DNA of 11,164 bases from CAZYCC01 sp964645985 (GTDB lineage: Bacteria; Bacillota; Clostridia; Oscillospirales; CAG-272). The position numbers and the translations under genes were made by a program. The notes beneath the pieces are model-generated. The model had not been told where the DNA came from, did no database searches, and was given only the letters and a program-made list of their open reading frames with translations. The DNA is taken from positions 1-11,164 of the forward strand of contig CAZYCC010000049.1 of the NCBI GenBank assembly GCA_964645985.1, written 5' to 3'. Positions 6,313 through 11,164 of the stretch are shown here, one piece after another. Position 1 is the first letter of the stretch; each line of letters begins with the position of its first letter.

Positions 6313-7152
6313 TCACTGCTCCGGCTTGAGCGGGCCGTAGTAGTAGCTCGCGGTCGCGCCGCCGTCAATGAGGAAGGTCGAACCGGTGATGAACGCCCCC
6401 GCATCCGAGAGCAGCAGCTGCGCGACGTTTGCCACCTCGTCGGCGGTGCCGGGCCGTCCGGCAGGGCACTTCGCGAACATATTCTTATAAAAATCCCCGC
6501 GCGGGCCGTTAAATTCGTCAATAGCGAGCGGCGTCACAATGATGCCCGGCGCCACCGCGTTGATTCGCGCCCCGCGCTCCCCCCAGCGCACCGCCTCCGC
6601 CATCACGCGCTTTTCGTTGCAGCGCTTGGCGAGCTGATAGGCGTGGAGCGTGTCGCGAATGTTCTCTGGCCGCAGCAGATCCAGCGAGAGCAGGTCGCAC
6701 GCGGGAGTGGTCGCGAGAAGGCGGTCCTCCTCCGGCGTGAGGGCGGGCATACGCCATCCGCTCTGGCTGGAGATGGTCACTCCCGCGCCGCCGGGGCAAA
6801 TCACCTTGCCCGCCTCCTCAAGGAGCATTGCCGTCCCGTACAGATCCACCCGCAAAATCGCCTCGATCGGCGCTTGGCTCGGAGAGACGCCCGCCCCGTT
6901 GACGAGATACTTTATATCCCCCCGCGCCTGCCCCTCCGAAAGGAGCGCGCGAACAGAGTCCCGATCGCAGAGATCCATCTCGAAGGGCAGCGCGTCAAAC
7001 CCGGCGTCGGTGAGCACCCGCGCCGCGGCGCGCGCGTTCTCAAGGCGCTTGTCGCCGAGGAGAATGGTCATCCCCGCGCCGCACCGCCGCGCGATCGCGA
7101 GGCTGATCTGCCCCGCCCCCGTGACGATCATCACTTCTTTTTTCCTGCTCAT
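6313..7152 (-). CDS. Short-chain dehydrogenase/reductase (SDR family, NAD(P)-dependent)
   Basis: The protein has 279 residues from ATG 7152, chosen because GGAGG lies 5-6 nt upstream and because SDRs begin a few residues before the dinucleotide loop. The cofactor loop is TGAGQIS (11-17), with Ser where most SDRs have the last Gly. The acidic D60-L61 and the NGAG motif (85-88, usually NNAG) follow. Ser128/129, Y172 and K176 (YQLAK) form the catalytic set. PGIIVTPL (202-209) and the C-terminal FITGSTFLIDGGAT complete the classical fold. The end, SYYYGPLKPEQ, is typical of a Firmicute subgroup of unknown substrate. The frame stays open 40 codons upstream to ATG 7272, which has no ribosome binding site. 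It is the first gene of a three-gene unit with the lipoprotein flavodoxin and DUF4405. The substrate cannot be told from the sequence. Confidence 0.88.
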   Translation of the reverse strand: MSRKKEVMIVTGAGQISLAIARRCGAGMTILLGDKRLENARAAARVLTDAGFDALPFEMDLCDRDSVRALLSEGQARGDIKYLVNGAGVSPSQAPIEAILRVDLYGTAMLLEEAGKVICPGGAGVTISSQSGWRMPALTPEEDRLLATTPACDLLSLDLLRPENIRDTLHAYQLAKRCNEKRVMAEAVRWGERGARINAVAPGIIVTPLAIDEFNGPRGDFYKNMFAKCPAGRPGTADEVANVAQLLLSDAGAFITGSTFLIDGGATASYYYGPLKPEQ

Positions 7153-7320
7153 TTTCGCCTCCGATATTCGAAAAATCGATGCCGCCGCGCAAAACCGCGC
7201 TATTGCGGGATCTTGCGCCATCTCGTATTCGCTATATATTTTTGGAACCTGCGCCGCCCCGTCCGAGAGCATTGCGTTTTGTGAAGAGCTGCGCCGCCCG
7301 CGCGCGCTCCTCCCTCTTTC

Positions 7321-7349
7321 ATTATACCCCCGCGCGGGGCGCGCGTCAA
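7321..7349 (-). promoter_or_regulatory. Sigma-A-type promoter of the SDR-flavodoxin-DUF4405 operon
   Basis: On the minus strand the -35 box TTGACG (7349-7344) and the perfect -10 box TATAAT (7326-7321) are separated by 17 bp. Transcription should start near 7314, about 160 nt before the SDR start at 7152. That leader holds no standard hairpin with a T run that I can see. Confidence 0.8.
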
Positions 7350-7360
7350 GCGCGCTTGAC
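7345..7360. promoter_or_regulatory. 16-bp palindrome joining two divergent -35 boxes
   Basis: GTCAAGCGCGCTTGAC is a perfect palindrome. Its two halves are most of the -35 boxes of the divergent promoters for the SDR operon and for the methyltransferase-like gene. It may be a binding site for a dimeric regulator that blocks both promoters, or simply the symmetric result of back-to-back TTGAC boxes. Confidence 0.5.
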
Positions 7361-7385
7361 AGAAGAGGAGGTTTTGTGGGATAAT
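7356..7385 (+). promoter_or_regulatory. Sigma-A-type promoter of the methyltransferase-like gene
   Basis: The perfect -35 box TTGACA (7356-7361) and the -10 box GATAAT (7380-7385) are 18 bp apart. Transcription should start near 7392, leaving a short leader of about 23 nt before the ATG at 7415. It may also read into the QueG-like and nrdG genes downstream, as no T-tailed terminator is visible in between. Confidence 0.8.
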
Positions 7386-7414
7386 GCCCGCGGGATCAAC
7401 TTTTTGAGGTGTCG

Positions 7415-8350
7415 ATGCTGCCGCGCAAAAAGCAAACAGAAGTGGAAACCCGCCGCCGCAACGGCGAGATGGCGGCGCTCGCGAGCGCTTTTCTCAACCT
7501 CGCGCCGGATGCCGTCTCCATTAACAGCGTGCTCGAGATTTCATCAAGCTGCGGCGTCACCCCCGAGTACGCCTACGCCGAATCTGTCGCCGCGCTCTTC
7601 AGCCTTGATACGATAGGCGAGGACAAGGACTTTTTTCGCTCCTATTTTCAAGAGGCGTTTCACCTCCTCTCGCCCGAGGCATATACGAGCGATCCCTTCT
7701 ACCGCCTGCTCGCCCCCGCGCTCAAGGGCGAGGGGCGTGCGCGCGGGAAGTGGCGCCTTCGCCTGCAAACGCTCAGGGCGGGCGAGGCGTTTGTCTGCGA
7801 TGATTTTCTCCTAACCCCCGACCGCCGCCTCATCCCGCAAATCGGCTTTTTCGCGCAGCCCTACACCTACCCGGCCCTCCTTGAGGACGGGCGCGAGTGG
7901 ATGACGCTCCTGCCAAATGAGACGACCACCACGCGTGCGGCGATTGAGGCGGCGCACGGGCGAGCGCTGACCTACGGCCTTGGACTGGGGTACTTTGCCT
8001 ATATGGCGGCGCGCAAGCCCGAGGTGGAGAGCCTCACCGCCGTGGAAATTTCGCCCGACGCTATCGCCCTCTTCGAGGAGGAGATCCGCCCGCTCATTCC
8101 GCCGCAAATCTCCGCGAAAATCACCGTCCTGCGGGGCGACGCGCTCGATTACGCGGCGCGAACTGCCCCGGAAGAGCACTTCGATTTTATCTTTGCCGAC
8201 ATTTGGCACGACGCAGGAGACGGGCGCGAGCTTTACCTGAAGATGAAATCGCTAGAACCCTGCACCCCCACCGCCGATCACGCCTACTGGCTCGAGGACA
8301 CCCTGCGCCTCTACCTTGACCCCACCCTCTGGCCCCCGCCCCCCGCGTGA
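7415..8350 (+). CDS. Predicted class I SAM-dependent methyltransferase / spermidine-synthase-like protein of unknown substrate
   Basis: The protein has 311 residues from ATG 7415, with GAGG 5 nt upstream; an in-frame GTG two codons earlier overlaps the site. Residues 1-100 are helical and show no domain I recognise. From about 140 a conserved entry stretch (FFAQPYTYPALLEDGREWM) leads to the nucleotide-binding core. It contains the glycine loop YGLGLGYFAY (187-196), the acidic end of strand 2 (AVEIS, E211), the DNA-free GDALDY motif (241-246) and FDFIFADIWHDAGDG (256-270). This is the Rossmann pattern of methyltransferases and spermidine synthases. The order matches a Clostridia family usually labelled only as methyltransferase-like. 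No substrate motif is visible. It has its own promoter, divergent from the SDR operon. The C-terminus ends in a Pro run. Confidence 0.75.
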   Translation: MLPRKKQTEVETRRRNGEMAALASAFLNLAPDAVSINSVLEISSSCGVTPEYAYAESVAALFSLDTIGEDKDFFRSYFQEAFHLLSPEAYTSDPFYRLLAPALKGEGRARGKWRLRLQTLRAGEAFVCDDFLLTPDRRLIPQIGFFAQPYTYPALLEDGREWMTLLPNETTTTRAAIEAAHGRALTYGLGLGYFAYMAARKPEVESLTAVEISPDAIALFEEEIRPLIPPQISAKITVLRGDALDYAARTAPEEHFDFIFADIWHDAGDGRELYLKMKSLEPCTPTADHAYWLEDTLRLYLDPTLWPPPPA

Positions 8351-8600
8351 GGGCACCCCGCGCTTCGCTTAGAGGGCGCGGGGGTAGCTCCCGCAACCGG
8401 CCTCGAACCGCGGCGCGCGGCGACCTTCGCTCTTGCCCGGCCTCCGGGGAGGGATAGGAAAACCCCCTCGATCCCCCTTTACGCGGCGCGTCTTCGCCTC
8501 TTCCTTTTTCGCGAGCGAACTCTTTTTGCGCCGCGAGGGAGGACGAGCGCAAGCCCCCGTGTGGCGCTTTTTCGCCCTTTGTTCTTTTTTGAGGTACCCC
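8351..8600. other. 250-bp intergenic stretch between the methyltransferase-like and QueG-like genes
   Basis: It starts with a GC hairpin (CCCCGCGC 8356-8363, loop of 12, GCGCGGGG 8376-8383) that lacks a T run and so is a doubtful terminator. The remainder is CT-rich on the plus strand. The frame of the following gene is open through most of it (from 8433), but the predicted residues are Arg/Phe-rich with no recognisable domain and no ribosome binding site. No convincing promoter was found. Confidence 0.4.
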
Positions 8601-9446
8601 ATGCCCGCGAGCTTCCCGGACAAATTGCGCGCCTTTCTTTTGCGGGAAGGGGTGGAGCACTGCGCCGCCCTTTCGATGGGCGATCTGCCGCTCACAAACG
8701 AAGGGCTGCTGCGCCGCCTCGGCGGGGAGGGGGCGAACTTCGCGAGCGCTCTGCTGCTTGTCTTCCCCTACTACACCGGGCGACACGAGGGGCGCAACCT
8801 CTCGCTCTACGCCGTCCCGCGCGACTACCACCTCTTCGCGCGCGGCTTTTTCGATCGTCTTCGCGATTTTCTTTCGCGGGCTTTCCCGGGGGAGCTTTTC
8901 TTTGGCTGCGCCGACCGCTCGCCGATAGACGAGCGCGCCGCCTTCGCACGGGCGGGACTCGGCGTTCTCGGCGATAGCGGTCTGCTCCTCACCCCCGATT
9001 ACGGCAGCTTCGTCTTCCTCGGGGAGATGTATACCACTCTCCCCCCGGGCGTTTGGGGAGATCTGCTCGCCGCCCCGCGCGATCCCGCCGCCTGCCCGCA
9101 CTGTGGGCGCTGCCGCGAGGTCTGCCCGCGCGAGGGCCTTGGCGAGTGCCTGTCCGCCCTCACGCAGGCGAGAGGGGATCTCTCCCCCGCCACCGTCGCC
9201 GCGATGGCGCGCTACCACACCGCTTGGGGGTGCGACCTTTGCCAAGAGGTCTGCCCGTACAACGCGCGCGCGAGGCAAACGCCGATTCCCTTCTTTCGCG
9301 AGGCGCTGCTCCCCCGCCTAACATCGCGGGATCTTCTCAAGATGTCCGAGGAGGAATTTCGCTCCCGCGCCTACTCCTGGCGCGGGAAATCGGTCATCGC
9401 GCGCAACCTCGCCGCGCTCGAGGGAAGCCCCCCGCCGCAAGCGTGA
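8601..9446 (+). CDS. Short QueG-like double [4Fe-4S] protein (epoxyqueuosine reductase family)
   Basis: The protein has 281 residues from ATG 8601, with GAGG 6 nt upstream. QueG is a cobalamin-dependent iron-sulphur enzyme that reduces epoxyqueuosine to queuosine in tRNA. The family landmark DxxPxxER is present (D105, P108, E111-R112), followed by AFARAGLGVLGDSGLLLTP, as in QueG. The cluster cysteines are complete: C165, C168, C171 and C175 in CPHCGRCREVCP, C183, then C211, C214 and C218 in WGCDLCQEVCPYN. It is shorter than usual QueG proteins (over 300 residues) and has no C-terminal HEAT repeats. The N-terminus is reduced. A reduced paralogue with another electron-transfer role is therefore possible. 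It lies 75 bp upstream of nrdG on the same strand. Confidence 0.75.
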   Translation: MPASFPDKLRAFLLREGVEHCAALSMGDLPLTNEGLLRRLGGEGANFASALLLVFPYYTGRHEGRNLSLYAVPRDYHLFARGFFDRLRDFLSRAFPGELFFGCADRSPIDERAAFARAGLGVLGDSGLLLTPDYGSFVFLGEMYTTLPPGVWGDLLAAPRDPAACPHCGRCREVCPREGLGECLSALTQARGDLSPATVAAMARYHTAWGCDLCQEVCPYNARARQTPIPFFREALLPRLTSRDLLKMSEEEFRSRAYSWRGKSVIARNLAALEGSPPPQA

Positions 9447-9520
9447 CCGGTGCCGCGTCCCTCCTTGCCCTCGCCCCTTTTATGGCGATTTGCCGCCCCC
9501 GCTCCCTCACCCTTCGCGCT

Positions 9521-10240
9521 ATGACGATTTCAGGCCTGCAAAAGATGACGATGCTCGACTTCCCCGGAAGGGTCGCCTGCACGGTTTTCACGGCGGGGTG
9601 CAACTTCCGCTGCCCCTTCTGCCACAACGCGCCGCTCGTCCTACCCGGGCAGATGCCGCGCGAGGTTCTTTCCGAGGAGGACTTTTTTGCCTTTTTGGAG
9701 CGGCGCCGGGGTCTACTTGACGGGGTGGCGATCACCGGCGGCGAGCCGCTGCTGCAGGATGTTTCGCCCTTCCTGCGCCGTGTGAAGGAGATGGGTTTCA
9801 CAGTTAAGCTGGATACCAACGGCAGTAGCCCCGCGCGACTGCGCGCCCTTTTGCGGGAGAACCTCGTCGACTATGTCGCGGTGGATATTAAAAACTCCCC
9901 CGAAAAGTACGCCGCCACCGCGGGGCTTCCCTCGCTCGATCTCTCTTTTATTCGCGAGAGCATCGCGATCCTGCTTGAGGGGCGGGTCGACTATGAATTT
10001 CGCACAACGGTCGTCCCCGGCTTTCACGAGGAGGAAGACTTCCCCAAGATGGGCAAGCTCATCGAGGGGGCGGAGCGCTATTTTCTGCAAGCCTTCGCCG
10101 ACTCAGGAGATCTCGTCGGCGGCAGAGCGACGGCGGGGGACATCGCCGCGCACCCTCCCTTCTCGCGCGAGCAAATGGAGCGATTCGCCGCCGCCGCCTC
10201 CCCCTATGTGAAAACCGTCTCCCTGCGCGGCGTTGATTGA
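9521..10240 (+). CDS. nrdG: Anaerobic ribonucleoside-triphosphate reductase activating protein (radical SAM)
   Basis: The protein has 239 residues. It uses S-adenosylmethionine and a [4Fe-4S] cluster to place the glycyl radical on NrdD. The start MTISGLQKMTMLDFPG is typical of the family. The cluster motif is C27, C31, C34 (CNFRCPFC), with ITGGEPLL (71-78), KLDTNG and VDIKNSP following, and FRTTVVPGFH near residue 165. This matches the longer NrdG2-type activases rather than the short E. coli form. No clear ribosome binding site precedes ATG 9521; an in-frame ATG at 9482 (13 residues longer) also lacks one, so the start rests on family similarity. It stands before nrdD, separated from it by a repeat-bearing gap and a separate NrdR-type promoter, so its expression probably depends on upstream genes. 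Other glycyl-radical activase roles cannot be excluded. Confidence 0.85.
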   Translation: MTISGLQKMTMLDFPGRVACTVFTAGCNFRCPFCHNAPLVLPGQMPREVLSEEDFFAFLERRRGLLDGVAITGGEPLLQDVSPFLRRVKEMGFTVKLDTNGSSPARLRALLRENLVDYVAVDIKNSPEKYAATAGLPSLDLSFIRESIAILLEGRVDYEFRTTVVPGFHEEEDFPKMGKLIEGAERYFLQAFADSGDLVGGRATAGDIAAHPPFSREQMERFAAAASPYVKTVSLRGVD

Positions 10241-10251
10241 CCCTGGCACCC

Positions 10252-10298
10252 GCGCCCCGTGCGTCGCCCGTCCCTGCGCCCCGTGCGTCGCCCGTCCC
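10252..10298. repeat. Two perfect 23-bp tandem repeats after nrdG
   Basis: The unit beginning GCGCCCCGTGCG and ending CCCGTCCC occurs at 10252-10274 and again at 10276-10298, period 24. It begins 12 bp after the nrdG stop codon. It is non-coding on the plus strand. Confidence 0.85.
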
Positions 10299-10300
10299 CC

Positions 10301-10342
10301 GCGCGATTCGCGTCCCACACCCGCGCGGCGCGATTCGCGTCC
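10301..10342. repeat. Two copies of a 15-bp near-palindromic repeat
   Basis: GCGCGATTCGCGTCC occurs at 10301-10315 and at 10328-10342, period 27. Each copy contains CGCGA-T-TCGCG, an inverted repeat with one central base. Together with the 23-bp repeats it fills the gap between nrdG and the NrdR sites. Confidence 0.8.
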
Positions 10343-10362
10343 TTCCCCCGCGATCCTTTATA

Positions 10363-10409
10363 CCACAATATATAGTGGTAAATTGCTAAAAAATTTCCCT
10401 ATTTTGTGG
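10363..10409 (+). promoter_or_regulatory. Pair of NrdR boxes upstream of nrdD
   Basis: CCACAATATATAGTGG (10363-10378) matches the NrdR consensus ACACWATATATWGTGT at 14 of 16 positions and is a near-palindrome. A weaker copy, TTTCCCTATTTTGTGG (10394-10409), keeps the right half and starts exactly 31 bp later, the three-turn spacing known for NrdR box pairs. They lie just upstream of the -35 box. NrdR is the zinc-finger/ATP-cone repressor of ribonucleotide reductase genes, so nrdD is probably under its nucleotide-sensing control. Confidence 0.8.
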
Positions 10410-10417
10410 ATTTGGGC

Positions 10418-10446
10418 TTGACAACCCCTTTTTTCTCTGCTATACT
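10418..10446 (+). promoter_or_regulatory. Sigma-A-type promoter of nrdD
   Basis: The perfect -35 box TTGACA (10418-10423) and the -10 box TATACT (10441-10446) are 17 bp apart. Transcription should start near 10453, with a leader of about 72 nt that contains a GC hairpin around 10458-10481 (CGGG and CCCG core). The NrdR boxes end 8 bp upstream of the -35. Confidence 0.85.
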
Positions 10447-10524
10447 GTGGGCGTGGTCGGCGCGGGGGCACTCCCGCCGCCGAGGCATAGTAGCCCAATC
10501 GAGACGAAAACGAGGTAACCCGCA

Positions 10525-11164
10525 ATGTACGAGGTGGTCAAAAGAGACGGCAAAGTGGCGCCGTTTGACATCACCAAAATCAGCGCCGCCATCACCAAGG
10601 CATTCGAGGCGCAGCAGAAGGAATACACCCCCGACATCATCGATTTTCTTTCGCTCAAAGTGACCGCCGACTACGCCGATAAGGTCAAAGACGGCAAGAT
10701 CGAGGTCGAGCAGATTCAGGACAGCGTCGAGAGCGTGCTCTCACGCGCCGGCTACGAGGACGTGGCGAAGGCGTACATCCTCTACCGCAAGCAGCGCGAG
10801 AAGATCCGCAATATGAAGTCGACCATCCTCGACTACAAGGAGCTAATGGACTCCTATGTCAAGGCGACCGACTGGCGCGTGAAGGAAAACTCAACCGTCA
10901 CCTACTCGGTTGGCGGGCTCATTCTCTCCAACTCCGGCGCGATCACCGCCAACTACTGGCTCTCGGAGATCTACGACGAGGAGGTGGCAAACGCCCATCG
11001 CAACGCCGACATCCACCTGCACGACCTCAGTATGCTCACCGGCTACTGCGCCGGTTGGAGCCTCAAACAGCTGATTAAGCAAGGTCTCGGTATCCCCGGG
11101 AAAATCAACTCCTCCCCGGCCAGCCACCTCTCGACCCTCTGCAACCAGATGGTCAACTTCCTCG
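10525..11164 (+). CDS. nrdD: Anaerobic ribonucleoside-triphosphate reductase, N-terminal part (runs off the right edge)
   Basis: The first 213 residues are visible. NrdD is the class III, glycyl-radical enzyme that makes deoxyribonucleotides without oxygen; it is activated by NrdG. The start ATG 10525 has GAGG about 9 nt upstream. Residues 1 to about 92 are an ATP-cone (YEVVKRDGKVAPFDITKI near the start, EVEQIQDSVESVL later), the allosteric nucleotide-sensing domain. From about 95 the catalytic domain begins, with TYSVGGLILSNSGAI, HRNADIHLHDLSM and GYCAGWSL as family landmarks; the latter is close to the conserved Cys region. Codon use is strongly biased to AAG/ATC/GAC, suggesting high expression. 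The C-terminal glycyl-radical motif lies outside the window. It is preceded by the NrdR boxes and its own promoter. Confidence 0.95.
   Translation, partial: MYEVVKRDGKVAPFDITKISAAITKAFEAQQKEYTPDIIDFLSLKVTADYADKVKDGKIEVEQIQDSVESVLSRAGYEDVAKAYILYRKQREKIRNMKSTILDYKELMDSYVKATDWRVKENSTVTYSVGGLILSNSGAITANYWLSEIYDEEVANAHRNADIHLHDLSMLTGYCAGWSLKQLIKQGLGIPGKINSSPASHLSTLCNQMVNFL

Noticed and set aside
8356..8383. Terminator after the methyltransferase-like gene
   Set aside because: The 8-bp GC hairpin has a 12-nt loop and no T run, so a rho-independent terminator is not supported.
8187..9278. Minus-strand open frame (363 codons) opposite the QueG-like gene
   Set aside because: It lacks any recognisable motif and overlaps a gene whose eight cluster cysteines and catalytic motif are clear on the other strand.
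9053..9520. Upstream extension of the nrdG frame into the QueG-like gene
   Set aside because: The translation there is Arg-rich and out of frame with the QueG-like protein; family similarity of NrdG begins at 9521.
10252..10342. CRISPR array
   Set aside because: Only two copies of each unit, spacers of 1 bp and 12 bp, no cas genes nearby.

Overview
The window looks like a chromosomal segment of a GC-rich, anaerobic Gram-positive bacterium, most likely a Clostridia-type Firmicute of gut or rumen origin. The reasons are the oxygen-sensitive class III ribonucleotide reductase genes, a dockerin-like module, AGGAG-type ribosome binding sites, sigma-70/A-like promoters and compact rho-independent terminators with short GCA/GCAG loops. 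No assignment below that level is possible from the sequence alone. GC content is so high that most long open frames are shadows on the wrong strand or in the wrong frame. Genes were chosen here by protein family motifs, ribosome binding sites, and promoter/terminator placement.

Layout from left to right. Positions 1-80 hold a terminator, presumably of a gene to the left. Positions 85-470 (+) hold a broken gene: a hydrophobic signal-like stretch in one frame and a single dockerin-like repeat in another. A bidirectional terminator (513-538) separates it from the first minus-strand unit: cardiolipin synthase (4282-2534), followed by a membrane protein with a huge disordered cytoplasmic tail and an extracellular DUF3298 domain (2412-655). 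This unit starts at a clear promoter (4577-4548) and has a leader of about 260 nt. The second minus-strand unit runs from promoter 7349-7321 to terminator 4606-4582. It encodes an SDR oxidoreductase, a lipid-anchored flavodoxin and a DUF4405 membrane (putative haem) protein, so it looks like a redox or envelope electron-transfer operon.

To the right everything is on the plus strand. A divergent promoter (7356-7385), whose -35 box is fused back-to-back with that of the SDR unit in a palindrome, drives a predicted SAM-dependent methyltransferase-like protein. This is followed by a short QueG-like double [4Fe-4S] protein and by nrdG, the radical-SAM activase of anaerobic ribonucleotide reductase. 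After a 120-bp intergenic stretch with short tandem repeats comes a pair of NrdR-box-like sites spaced 31 bp, a near-consensus promoter, and the start of nrdD, which runs off the right edge.

Functionally there are three themes: envelope lipid and wall-associated proteins (Cls, DUF3298), a putative extracytoplasmic flavodoxin/haem pair, and anaerobic metallo-radical chemistry (QueG-like, NrdG, NrdD). I did not find a defence system, CRISPR array, insertion sequence, prophage or RNA gene. The most notable items are the lipoprotein flavodoxin plus DUF4405 pair, the NrdR operator separating nrdG from nrdD, the long structured Cls leader with a five-codon minigene, and the frameshifted dockerin remnant.
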